Assembly (NCBI GenBank): GCA_048213135.1 | Contig: PS015194.1 | Location: 28,464-58,956 of the forward strand | DNA from: Reclinomonas americana ATCC 50394 | Lineage: Eukaryota > Jakobida > Jakobea > Jakobida | DNA length: 30,493 nt | Reading direction: 5' to 3' | Shown here: piece after piece, positions 10,012 through 20,714 of the stretch | Layout of the letters: every line of letters starts with the position of its first letter | Position numbering within the stretch: position 1 is the stretch's first letter | The notes under the pieces: model-generated | Told to the model about the DNA's origin: nothing | Seen by the model: only the letters and a program-made list of their open reading frames with translations | Databases searched by the model: none | Position numbers and translations under genes: made by a program

Positions 10012-11273
10012 CTACACCTTGTCGACGCTGCCGCCGACGGCTGCGCCGCCCCTCGGAGACTTGCGACTCGTCGCCTTTTGCATCGGTGACCTTGACGAGG
10101 AACCGGCGCCGCCTGCCGACGACAGAGTGACGGTGGAGCCAGCAGACGTCTTGTTGGCGGCGTTGCTCGATTTGGGATCGTCGAGCAGCATGTCGTCGTC
10201 GGCCGGCAACAGAATCAGCGAGTGCAGAGCCAACACTGCGGCGAGCACGTGTAAGCGCCAGATACAACGGAGACGAGCTCTCCGTGGCCTCCCCACTCAC
10301 CGCCTGCCATAATGATGACGACCGAGAACACGGTGCCGGCCAGCGAACTAAAGAAGAAGAACAGGGTCGACACTGCACATGTGCCATCGTCAGTCGACGC
10401 TCCAGAATGAAGAACACTTCGAAAACGCACCTGTGCCGAGCAGCATAAACAGGCGCTCACGTGGCAACCTGACATGCCCGATGATCAGCGGGCGGAGTCG
10501 GTAGGTGTTGTACACGTAGTACCAGGCGCCGCCGAGAATGCCCAGCGGAATCAACAAGACCGGGTCGAGGAGACTGCCGTGCAACAGCACTGTGAGAGAA
10601 TGACACCGTGTCAAGACGAGGGCGGTGACACTACGCAACAGCGCAAACGCCACCGCTCCCGCCGTGATCAGCAGGTAGTTGAGAGCAAAGTACAACGAAT
10701 TGCGTTTCAAGCGCGTCCACGCATCCCTGACGCTCACGGGGCGGCTGTCGACCCACACCCTCGTGAATTTCAGGGGCAGAGACAACACACACACAGCACA
10801 GCACAGCACAGCACAGCACAGCACCTCAACCGCGCCACGGCAATCATCGCCGGCCACGGCCGCATGCGCAGCGATCGCACGAATCCACTCACGTACTCCA
10901 GCGCGTTGCGGAAAGCATTCGCCTCCTGCCAGCCGCGTGGCACATCAATGTCTCCTCCCCCTCCTCGCTCAGAGCATCACGCTGCAACACGTACCTCTGG
11001 CACCGACAGCTCTGTCTCGCCGTCTTTCCGCGCCTCCTCCTCCTCCTCATCGTCAACAGCAGCTCCACCAGCAGCACCGGCTGCGGTTGCTGCTGAGGAA
11101 GGATCATTGGTCGCCAGTGGCTTGTTGTTGCCGCTGCCTGGCGCACCTCCGCCATACGCACTGCTGCCTCCACTCAACAGGAGAGACGACTGCGCATCTT
11201 GATCGCCACCCTGCGCGCGCGCGAAACACGCAGACACACGCACGTGCAGAGAATGAACGAAATTGAGATGCAC
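10012..11273 (-). CDS. PRA1 / prenylated Rab acceptor family membrane protein
   Basis: PRA1 proteins bind prenylated Rab GTPases and act in ER-Golgi vesicle traffic. Minus-strand exons give, in order, an acidic/Ala-rich N-terminus, FRNALEYVSGFVRSLRMRPW and VRDAWTRLKRNSLYFALNYL. Next come LLITAGAVAFALLRS, DPVLLIPLGILGGAWYYVYN and LFFFFSSLAGTVFSVVIIMA, then a hydrophobic LALHSLILLPAD end and a Ser/Lys tail to the stop at 10012. The aromatic NY pattern after the basic helix and the two hydrophobic hairpins are characteristic of PRA1. The start is uncertain: ATG at 11273 opens the frame, but a splice acceptor (GCGCAG) just downstream could join an exon hidden near the gap at 11330-11432. The intron between 10830 and 10765 carries a GCTGT repeat. 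Confidence 0.8.
10795..10823. repeat. GCACA pentanucleotide repeat in a PRA1 intron
   Basis: Five to six tandem copies of GCACA (GCTGT on the coding strand) begin right at the 5' splice site of a short PRA1 intron. Confidence 0.9.
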
Positions 11274-11432
11274 ATCATCACACGCACAAAGAGAGAGAGA
11301 GAGAGAGGGAGTGTGTGTGTGTGTGTGANNNNNNNNNNNNNNNNNNNNNNNNNNNNNNNNNNNNNNNNNNNNNNNNNNNNNNNNNNNNNNNNNNNNNNNN
11401 NNNNNNNNNNNNNNNNNNNNNNNNNNNNNNNN
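11274..11432. promoter_or_regulatory. Divergent region PRA1 / ARID gene with 103-N gap
   Basis: Holds GA and GT tracts (11290-11328) and an N gap at 11330-11432. Promoters of the minus-strand PRA1 gene and the plus-strand ARID gene, and the ARID start codon, should lie here, but cannot be placed. Confidence 0.4.
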
Positions 11433-14400
11433 TCGGATGGTTCGAAGAACGAACGACCTCGTCGCTTGTCGAAGAAGGCTGCCGACGCACTGGCGGCGGC
11501 CGCAGCAGCTGTGGAGCTGAGGAGAGCTGCTGCGATGAAGAAGAGTGGGGTGAAGTCGTCGACTGCCGCAGCCGAGTCAGGAGACAGCGACGGCGCCGAG
11601 GTCATGGAGATTGACGAGGACGCGGCAGAGGAGGCCGCTGCCTCTGGCGAGGAGAGCGCCGCCGCCGCCGCCGCCGCTGCACCTCCGCCGAAGAAGCAGA
11701 AGAGCAAGGCCGCTGCCGCACCCGCCACTGCGGCCAACAGCACCACAACTACCACCACCACTTCTACTACCGCAACCACCGCCTCCTCATCATCGGCGAA
11801 GAAAAAGGACGACAAGACCGCCAAGCCTGTCAAGAAGGCGACAACGACGAGCACCACCGCAACACCGGCGGCTGCCATATCTCACAAGAAGAAGAAGGCA
11901 CCCGCAGCAGCAACAGCGACAACAGCCGCCTCAGCCGGCGAGACTCCGGGGGAGGGGGAGGACGGTGTTGTCGCAGTGGCTGAGGAGAGCGGTGGTGGTC
12001 CGGCGACAGCGGCGAGTGAGGAGCAGTCGATGCTGGTGGAACCTCCGCCGCCTGCGCCAGTGGTGATTCCGTACGCAGACGCCGACATGTTTGAAGACGA
12101 TGACATGGCGGCAGTGAGTGGCGGCACCTATGGCGCGGATGGTGAGAATGGCGATTATCCGGGAGAGCGCGATGCTGGTGCGTACGGAGCAGAGGATGAC
12201 TACGACTATTACGACAGCGACGGCGAGTTTGTGGGTGATGGACGACCGCCGAAGAAGCGAATGCGACCCGGCTCGCCGTCGACCGGTGGCCCGTTCGCCC
12301 ACAAGGATCGTTCGTTGCCGAATCCACGTCGGTACCCGCTGGACGAACAGACGTTCTTGGCTCGTCTGTTCCGCTCGCTGGAGGGCACACCGAGTGCCAT
12401 TACGCGTCCGCCGCGGATGGGCTACAAGGATCTCGACATCCACACCCTCTACTACGAGATCATGGCCAATGGTGGATACAGGGAGTCGTGCAAACGTGAC
12501 GGAGTGTGGGTGATCACGTGGCGAAAGATGCGCAACTACCGGCCGTCCATCACCAATGCCTCAGTTCGCCTCAAGGGCTACTACGAAAAGTACTTGATGC
12601 AACTGGAGGCCGAGGATCTGGGCAGGATTCACGTGGTACCGTCCACATCGTCGTTTTCGTCGACGGGTGGCGCGAGCAGCGCTCCTGCACGTTGCGTTTT
12701 TTTGTGTGTATCGCCTCGTCTTTTGTATTGTCTCCCCTTTGTCTCACACACTCGCAGAGGTGACGGGCGCAGGCAAGCGTCGCCGGGAGGACGACGACGA
12801 AGCCGGAGGCTTCTCTGGAGGCGACTCTGACAGTGAGCGCGCTCTGCCGCCAGTACCCGCACCAGTACCTTCGTCTGCTGTGGTGTCGGCCGCAGAGCTG
12901 GAGAGGCAGAAAAAGGAGGAGGCGCGTGCCAAGAAGCGACGAGAGCGCATCAAGCGGGAGTTGGTGGAGGGTGCGTGCTACAAGAGTGACGTTTGTGTGC
13001 GTGTGCGTGTTTTCTTTTGTCAGAAAGTCATTCTGTTGCGTGCAGATGAGCCATTGCGGCTTGAATGGGTGCCGTATCGTGTGGTACGGTGTCGAATCTT
13101 CAAGCATCACTTGGACGACTTGTCGCAGGCGTACTTCCCGAGCGAGAAAGTGTGGGACATGAATTCGTTGTCGCGCTTGGAGGATTTGTTTAGGTGTGTC
13201 GCGGGATCAGAATTTGGGATGGTACTATTTGTGTGCAGCGTTCCTCACCCACTTGCCTACCATTCACCTGTGTCAGTTTTGCGGACGATCGCTTGTCACT
13301 ACGAGTGCGCGATCCGCAGTTTAATAGTGGTTTGTCTCTCTTGTCGCTGCTGCTTGCTGCGTACCGCTGTGTTCACGCATGCTGTGGTGTTGTTCATTAG
13401 CGACACTAGAGGGGGAAAAGGACGAGACGATTGTGGACATTCTCGGCGACGAGAGCGAAATCACGCTTGTGAACGACGGTGCGCCCCACCCGTGAGGAGA
13501 AGAATGACAGCAATGTCAACAAAGCATGTATATTGATTGTGAGTTTTTGTGCAGGTCACCGGATACGTGATCAAGCCATGGACATGGCGGTGGACGACGA
13601 CATGGGTGCCCCTGCAGCAGCATCATCGCTGTCGTCGCCCGGCTGGAGGCGAACAGGCGAAACGAAACCACTACGCAGTGCCGCCGACGTGCAGCGCGAA
13701 CTCAATCGCAGAATAGAGGTGTGAATGTGGTGCCGGATCTCAGTCGCTTGTTTGTCACCCACTCACACATTTTGGTGTCGGCAGGTTCGCGAGGCACGGA
13801 TTGTGGTGCACGACTGCCCTACTGGCCGCCAGTTCTTCCGCTCTATGCTTCCGTTCTCGGGCTCGCGGTTGTATCAGTTTGGTGCGGCCGTGTGCGTGGA
13901 GACCACGCGCGAGGTGCTGCGCGGGTCGAGTCGCGAACCGGCCAGCGATGTTGGTCAGTGAGCTTGTTTTCGCGAGTGGGTATCTTGGTGAAGTGACTCT
14001 CATGTGCGTGGAGCAGTGGAGGTTGGCGACTTGTGTGCCATGGTGCACACGCCGGCGGTGGTGCTGGCGCTTGGCCCCACACCTCTGTCACGGTCTGGTG
14101 AACCGCGTCTGCCCGAACACTCGATTGTGTTTGGCTGCGTCTTCCCCGACGACTTGCATCTCTTCCGCGACCTCACCGATGCCGACCAGCTGATTGTTGC
14201 GTGCGACGACTCGCCGTGCATGCCGTCGCTGCCAGTGCTGACAGTTGCCTTTCTTTTCAGTTCGAGGAGGCGCCTGACTTGCCACAACCACCTGCCAAGG
14301 CAACGCGACCGGGAGTTGGAGCGGCTGCTGCAGGCGCGGGGCAATCCTCTGCACTCGCTTCCTCCTCCTCCTCCTCCTCCTCCGCCACCGGTGCAACTGC

Positions 14401-15069
14401 AGCAACACCCGCCGCTTCGACCGCGGCATCGACAGCGGCGACGACCACGACTACCACCACGACGACAACTGCCACGGCTGCCAACGCCGCAGGCGGTGTG
14501 GCTGAGGGCGCGGCGAGTGCTGCCGGTGTACTCGGCGATCCCAGTCGCAGCACGTGGCCGAATCGGTTCCCTGTGCGCAAACCTGTGGCACCTCCCACTC
14601 CCGCTGGTGCTTCTGGTGCCGCTGCTCCCGGGTCTTCTGCGGCTTCTGCGGCTGCAGCGGCCTCGCAACCGACCACCGAACGATGGTGTGAGTTGTACAT
14701 TCGGTACCGCACGGGAGCTGAGAGGGAAGAGGAGTCACGAGTGCTACGGCGTCGCATCGAGTTCGGCTCGGTGGAGAAGCCGGCACTCGGGGCCGAGGCC
14801 ATTCGTATCCTGCTGGCCGAAGATGGTGTGCCAATTGACTCGATTGTTTCTGTGCGTTTCTTCCATTACGACGTGACTGGGTGAGTCTCTCTGTGTGTGT
14901 GTTTGTGTTTGTGCAATATGGGGATGGAAGCATTATTGTGTTGACACTCGTGCGTTTCTGTAGCGACTTGGACGCCAGTGGATGGGCGCTCATGGACGAT
15001 CGGTTCCGCCTCGATCTGCAGCCTGGTACCAAGACGCAGTTGCGCCTGCGGCTGGAGATGATTTCATGA
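11433..15069 (+). CDS. ARID/BRIGHT DNA-binding domain protein (5' end in gap)
   Basis: Probable chromatin or transcription factor. The visible reading starts at the gap edge and ends at TGA 15067-15069. Residues 1-280 are Ala/Ser/Thr/Lys/acid-rich with nuclear-type basic patches. The ARID lies at about 12340-12610: EQTFLARLFRSLEGTPS, KDLDIHTLYYEIMANGGYRE, then VWVITWRKMRNY and LKGYYEKYLMQLE, with the conserved GGY and YxKYL. Downstream are a charged helix (ERQKKEEARAKKRRERIKRE) and a block LRLEWVPYRVVRCRIFKHHL. Next is a domain with REARIVVHDCPTGRQFFRSM, then poly-Ser/Thr/Ala, and a C-terminal beta-rich end (LQPGTKTQLRLRLEMIS). All intron phases connect with no stop, so I treat this as one gene. 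Introns 12691-12757 and 14196-14260 start GTTGCGT. Regions beyond ARID match no family I recognise. Confidence 0.82.
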
Positions 15070-15140
15070 CCGCGCTAGTTTACTTTTTACACCACCACAT
15101 TTCGTGGCTGCACACAATACAATACCACGAACATCACCAG

Positions 15141-15787
15141 TCAATCCACCACCGTCTTGACGTAGGCGATGCGCAGCCTGCCGTCGGCCAATCGGCGAAA
15201 CCTATACGTGTTGACCCCATGCTTGCGTATCTCACAACAGCAGCAGCAAAAGAGAAACCACTTGACACGAGCAGAGTACTGCCATTGCACCTCGGCCTCG
15301 AGCACCTCCACCCCACCACTGCCGTCGTCGGCAGTGACCGACGACTTGAAGTGATAACTGTCGATATCCACGTTGGCTCCAACCCGGCTATATCGCAGAC
15401 ACGATCGCATGAACGAGAAGGAACGCTCAACGTGCGCCACGTACGCCTCAATGCCATGCCGCGTGGCCGAAGGATCTGCACACAGACAGAGAGAACAGAG
15501 AATGATTCTCCGCTCGCAACGCTCACATACAAGAGTGCGAGACGCAACAGTCGGCCACCACATCGTCAGTCATGATGGCGCGCAGGGCATCCGAGTCTAA
15601 CACACACGCAGTACAGCGTGAGAGACAAAGAGAGAGGCAACGATCGGAACAACTCACCACCGGGTGAACAGTTGGCTTCTGCAACAACGCAATAAGCATC
15701 CTCAACAAACAAGAGAGAGAGAGAGGATCGACGCACGCAACGAAAGTAAGCCTCAATGAGCGCCCTTGCCTCTTCGTGCTCAGTCAT
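15141..15787 (-). CDS. NTF2-like / SnoaL-like domain protein
   Basis: Small alpha+beta barrel protein of about 130 residues. ATG at 15787-15785; exons 15787-15742, 15678-15658, 15596-15531, then 15475 to about 15270 and a final exon to TGA at 15141. The reading is MTEHEEARALIEAYFQANCS, PGDSDALRAIMTDDVVADCC, then GIEAYVAHVERSFSFMRSCL, YHFKSSVTAD, VEVLEAEVQWQYSAR and HGVNTYRFRRLADGRLRIAY. The N-terminal helix, the 'D..ALRAIMTDDVV' turn, the G-xEAYVAHVERSF helix and the final beta strands fit the SnoaL/NTF2-like fold. Substrate and activity cannot be told. Intron 1 (donor 15741) starts GTTGCGTGCG. The last donor is uncertain: a phase-0 GTCAAG site best keeps the frame. Head to head with the ABC transporter. 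Confidence 0.7.
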
Positions 15788-15850
15788 CGCACGTCCAATT
15801 GGTTTTCTATTCACACTCCACTCAATCAGACGCGTGCAGAGAGCGTTCAG
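15788..15850. promoter_or_regulatory. 63-base bidirectional promoter region
   Basis: Lies between the ATGs of the NTF2-like gene (minus) and the ABCD transporter (plus). It contains CAAT-like TCCAATTGG near 15794, but no clear TATA box. Confidence 0.45.
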
Positions 15851-18217
15851 ATGTCTCTTGCCTCGCACATGCAGACGCACCTGCGCGAGTGGTCGCGTCA
15901 GTTGCGTGCCAGTGGGCACGGGGTGACTGCTGCGGCAGTGGGCGCGGGTGCCAGTGCACTGGTCGGTGCCTGGCTCTGGCATCGTCATCGCACGCAGCAG
16001 CTGGCGCGACAGCAGCGTGGAGAGCAGCTCAGTGTGGTGGCGAACAAGCACGACCCGCAGCAGCAGCATGCATCGTCGAGGTGAGACGCACGTGAAAAAT
16101 GAGAATGAACAGGGAATGTATGACTGACTCGTGTGTGTGCGTGTGCTCGTGTGTGTGTCCCCTCCAGTGGTCGGCGACTGGAGAACGCGCGGTTCTATGC
16201 ACAGCTGCGGCGACTGTTGAAGATTGTGCTGCCGGGGTGGCGATCGAAAGAGGCGCTTTTGCTCGGATTGCACACGGGGTTCCTGGTCACACGCACCTTC
16301 TTGTCGATCATCAAGGCCAAGCTTGATGGTGTGTGTGTGTGTGTTGGGTGCTCGGGCGGCGACTGCTGCATTTGGGTTGCCATTCACCATTCAAATACCT
16401 GCTTCTTTCGGGCTGGTGGTCGCAGGTGTGCTGGTGAAGACCGTGGTTGGTGCTGAGCCGCGCGAGTTTGTCAAGTTCCTCCTGCTGTGGTGTGCACTCG
16501 GCATTCCGGCCTCCTTCACCAATGCCATGATTGTGTTCCTGGAGAAGAAGGCGCGCACAACGCTGCGACAACGAATGGTTTCCTTTTGTCAATGCTGATG
16601 GTTTCGTTGTTGCAGGTGGCGCTGGCCTTCCGCACGCGTCTCATGAACCACGCCAGCGATCTGTACATGAAGGACGAGGCGTACTATCGCACCGTCAACC
16701 TCGACGCACGCATCTCTAATCCCGACCAGCTCATTTGCGAGGTTCGTTTGTAGCGGAGATGTGGCACAAAAAGATTCTAATCTCGTGTCTCCTCCATGCA
16801 GGATGTGAACCGATGGTGCCTGCAGCTGGCGCATCTGCACTCGCAGCTGTCCAAGCCGATTCTCGACGTGATTCTCATGACCGCGCAGCTGGTCTACATG
16901 GGCAAGGAGGGTGCGTGGATGAATCACAAGAAAATGGATGAGTGTCGTTCGGTATGTTCGCTCACATGTGCATTGTGTATGCATGCAGCCGCCGGCTACC
17001 GGCAAGTGGCCGTGACGTCGTCGATTGCGGCATTTGTAGTGGCTCTCACGGCCCGCATTCTGAAGTGGGCGCGCCCGCCGTTTGGTCGCCTGGTCGCCGA
17101 GCAAGCGAGGGTGAGTGAGCGAGCGCATGCATCTTGCTCACGTGTCGCTGCTCATCTCACTCTTCTTCGCGGCAGCTGGAGGGCGACTTGCGCTATCGAC
17201 ACAGTCGCCTGATCACCAACGCCGAGGAGATCTCGTTCTACGGTGGCGCCACGGTGGAGAAGGGATTCTTGAATCGCGCCTACATGGCGCTGGTGCGTCA
17301 GGTCAACCTGATTTACCGCAAGCGCGCCGCGTACTCTACCGTCGAGGATCTGTGCATGAAGTACTTGTGGAGCGCCAGTGGCTTCACCATCATGGCACTG
17401 CCGGCGTTTATGGCGCGCGCCGACTCGCGTGTCGCGCAGTCGGGCACCGCTGGTTTGCTGATCACGTCTTCTCCCTTTTTGTACTTTCCATGCCCCCCAC
17501 TCACGTGTCCACGCAGGCCGCACGGAGATCTTCATCACTGCGCGCTCGCTGCTCATCAGCTCCTCCGATGCCATTGAGCGCATCCTGTCGGCGCTCAAAG
17601 AGGTGTCGGAGCTCGCCGGCTACACCGATCGCGTCTCGGAGATGCTCACTGTGTTTGAGGACGTGGCCAAGGGTCGCTACGAGAAGGCGCAATTGCGTGG
17701 CACCGACATGTCCGAGTTCCCCAAGCCGGAGGTTGTCGACGGGCAGGACTTCATTCAGTTGGATCGCGTTGCGTCTGCTCGCCCCTCTCTTTCTGTTTTC
17801 TCCCGCCTGCTCACCCGACCCGACGGACCAGGTGCCGATTGTGTCGCCGAACGGAGACGTGCTGGTCAAGTCCATGTCGTTCACCATGCGCCGCGGCATG
17901 CACCTGCTCATCACCGGGCCGAACGGGTGCGGCAAGAGCTCCATGTTCCGCATCATCGGAGGCTTGTGGCCTGTGCTGGGCGGCCGTCTGGTGAAGCCGG
18001 CGCGCCAGGACGTGTTTTACGTACCGCAACGGCCGTACCTGAGGTGTGTGCACCGTCAAGCACCAGAGTATACACGCAGCTGTCATCCTAATCCTTTGCT
18101 GTTTGTAGTCTGGGCAACCTGCGCGATCAAGTCATCTACCCCGACTCGATGGAGGTCATGAAGGCCAAGGGCTTCACGGACGCCGACTTGATGCGCATTC
18201 TGGACACGGTGAGTGCG

Positions 18218-18268
<51 letters not shown>

Positions 18269-18953
18269 ATGTTGTGTGGCGGAGATCGCGTGGCTAATGT
18301 GGAGGTGTTCATGTGCAGGTCAACCTGCAGTACATTGTGGAGCGCGAGGGTGGCTGGGACGCGAACAATAACTGGCAGGATGTGTTCTCGGGTGGCGAGA
18401 AGCAGCGCATGGGCATGGCGCGCCTGTTCTACCACCACCCGTTGCGTTACTCGACAAGCCTGAGGAGTAGATTTTTCTTCCCGTCACTCATCACCCACTC
18501 TCCCAACAGCAAATTCGCCATTCTTGACGAGTGCACGAGTGCCGTGTCGATGGATGTGGAGGGCAAGATCTACGATGTACGTGGTGGTGGTGGTGGTGAT
18601 TGTTGGCAACAATGCTTCACCACGCTCACTCACTTTGTTTGTGTACGATGATGCAGGCCGCCAAGGATCTCGGCATCACTCTGATGAGTGTGAGCCACCG
18701 CCCGAGTCTGTGGCGCTACCACAACTGGATTCTGCAATTTGACGGTGACGGCGGCTGGACGTTCTCGCCCCTGAATGCCGAAGAGCGCATGGGTCTGAAG
18801 GACGAGAAGGTGAAGCTGGAGGCGCAGTTGCAGGGCATTCCGAAGAGCGTCAAGCGGCTGGAGCACATTTGCCACGAGCTGGGCGAGGATAGTGTGGTTC
18901 TTCGCGATGTGCAGCATCTGGCCGACGGTACAGGCGAGGAGAGCAGCAAGTGA
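15851..18953 (+). CDS. Peroxisomal half ABC transporter, subfamily D (ALDP/PMP70-like)
   Basis: Half transporter importing fatty acids or fatty acyl-CoA into peroxisomes as a dimer. ATG at 15851, TGA at 18951-18953; about fourteen exons, roughly 700 residues. The N-terminus has a hydrophobic segment before an [11 protein letters not shown] basic patch. The transmembrane domain has [17 protein letters not shown], the ABCD-type loop [15 protein letters not shown], and the EAA-like motif [10 protein letters not shown]. The nucleotide-binding domain has Walker [10 protein letters not shown], a Q-loop YVPQRPYL, signature [19 protein letters not shown], Walker [13 protein letters not shown] and the H-loop SVSHRP. 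All catalytic residues are present. Introns 17768-17831 and 18441-18509 start GTTGCGT; the second lies between signature and Walker B. One intron carries a 41-base (AG)n tract. Confidence 0.95.
18223..18263. repeat. (AG)n microsatellite in an ABCD intron
   Basis: Perfect AG dinucleotide tract of about 41 bases inside the intron between the YPDSMEVMK exon and the [11 protein letters not shown] exon. Confidence 0.97.
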
Positions 18954-19083
18954 TTCGTGCCGTCGAAACTGTTTGTTTCTATTCATTGATAGTAAAAGTT
19001 GCATTAAAGAGATAGAAAAAATGTATCAAAAAAAGAGGAGGGACCGTCAAAACTTGCTGCCGCATCACCACCACAGTCGCGAC
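18954..19083. other. Convergent 3' region with ATTAAA poly(A) signal
   Basis: This 130-base spacer separates the ABCD stop and the PAP2 stop. ATTAAA at 19003-19008, about 50 bases after the ABCD stop, is a plausible polyadenylation signal for the plus-strand gene. None is clear for PAP2. Confidence 0.45.
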
Positions 19084-20513
19084 TCATCGGACAGTAGACT
19101 GTGAAGCCGATCGAAATATAGGTCGACCGCCGCCAGCCTCGAGATCGCGCACTCCCGCATCGTCGGCCTCGGTAGGTCGCTGACGGTTGACGGAATCCGT
19201 TTCGCTTTCGCGCGGCGTACGACTCAGCGGCTCCTCTGAGTTGGTGCTGAGCGGTCCGGGGTAGAAGCTGCAATAGGCCGCCACCTGCACCGACACCGCT
19301 CAGTGATTGCAGTGGAGATGAAGCGACAAAGGAGGAAGATGAAGGGACGCAACTCCACTGCCGATACCGATCAGTGAGCCGGCAATGACATCGTCCTGCA
19401 CAACAGGAACGGCAATGAGCGCAACGACGATTACCAACAGGCAGCACGAATGTACGCAACCGGGTGATGAAAGTAATTGGCGATGCGACTAAACGACACC
19501 ACCATGGCATACACCAGCGGCGTGCACGTCAGCGCCACCGTCCACAGCCGCCGGCGATGCGGCTGCAGCGACTTGGTCTTGCCGGCCAAGTACAAAAAGA
19601 GGCACACCATGGTGGCCCACGAGACCGACGAGTGACCCGAGGGAAAACTGAGGTGCGCCTCGCGACACGAGTCGCCACCGAGCTTGGCGCAGTAGGCGTT
19701 GTAGTTGGGTCGCAGACGGCCGACAATGACCTTGGTCACCGAGGTCACTGCGCCAGCCAGCACCAGCGCAGTCACGTGCGCCAACACCGCATGCACCGAG
19801 TCGATGACGCGGCGTCCACGCGACACCACGAATATTTGCATGGCCACCACGAGAANNNNNNNNNNNNNNNNNNNNNNNNNNNNNNNNNNNNNNNNNNNNN
19901 NNNNNNNNNNNNNNNNNNNNNNNNNNNNNNNNNNNNNNNNNNNNNNNNNNNNNNNNNNNNNNNNNNNNNNNNNNNNNNNNNNNNNNNNNNNNNNNNNNNN
20001 NNNNNNNNNNNNNNNNNNNNNNNNNNNNNNNNNNNNNNNNNNNNNNNNNNNNNNNNNNNNNNNNNNNNNNNNNNNNNNNNNNNNNNNNNNNNNNNNNNNN
20101 NNNNNNNNNNNNNNNNNNNNNNNNNNNNNNNNNNNNNNNNNNNNNNNNNNNNNNNNNNNNNNNNNNNNNNNNNNNNNNNNNNNNNNNNNNNNNNNNNNNN
20201 NNNNNNNNNNNNNNNNNNNNNNNNNNNNNNNNNNNNNNNNNNNNNNNNNNNNNNNNNNNNNNNNNNNNNNNNNNNNNNNNNNNNNNNNNNNNNNNNNNNN
20301 NNNNNNNNNNNNNNNNNNNNNNNNNNNNNGCACACAAGTAAGAGAGAGTGCGGCAAATGCAATGCAAGTGCGCGAGTTCCGTTTCTTGTTGCACACACAC
20401 ACGCACCAAGAACGCGCGCCCACGGCCACCTCTGTGACAAGAAACGCAATGGCAAGCGCGACTAATGTCACTGCATCGCCGGCATAGGCCCGCAAATGCA
20501 CTCGCCAACTCAT
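19084..20513 (-). CDS. PAP2-superfamily lipid phosphate phosphatase (interrupted by gap)
   Basis: Integral membrane phosphatase acting on phosphatidate or related lipid phosphates. The ATG at 20513-20511 opens MSWRVHLRAYAGDAV and a first membrane segment (TLVALAIAFLVTEVAV). The middle is lost in the gap 19856-20329. The second half has all three PAP2 motifs: C1 KVIVGRLRP, C2 SFPSGHSS and C3 SRIANYFHHPDD, fitting KxxxxxxRP, PSGH and SRxxxxxHxxxD. Then come the membrane segment VIAGSLIGIGSG and a charged cytoplasmic tail ending FRSASQSTVR. The C3 motif is only completed by splicing an intron with minus-strand donor at 19460 (GTTGCGTAC); reading through breaks HHP before its Asp. Most like DPP1/LPP-type enzymes. 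Confidence 0.88.
19856..20329. other. Assembly gap (474 N) inside the PAP2 gene
   Basis: Run of N removing the exons between the first membrane segment and the C1 motif. Confidence 0.99.
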
Positions 20514-20714
20514 GAGAGAGAAAGACTGAGAACGAAGAGCGGAATTTTCCTCGCCTTTTGTTGACTCGTTCTTCTCACACCACAAACGCACACGCACACA
20601 CACACTTGCACTCTCGTTGCCTCTGCGTGTGTGTCTGCGCGCGCGTGTCTCTCTCTTGTGAAAGTCGACTCCGACTGTCCGACTACAATCAAACACACAC
20701 ACACACTCTCTCTC
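20514..20714. promoter_or_regulatory. Divergent region between PAP2 and MORN-PH genes
   Basis: A 201-base stretch rich in (CA)n, (GT)n and (CT)n tracts, with a GCGCGCGTGT core. No TATA box is recognised. It should contain both promoters. Confidence 0.45.

Noticed and set aside
11174-11878. Minus-strand open frame rich in Val/Ala/Ser opposite the ARID gene
   Set aside because: It mirrors the Ala/Thr/Lys repeats of the plus-strand ARID protein and spans the N gap.
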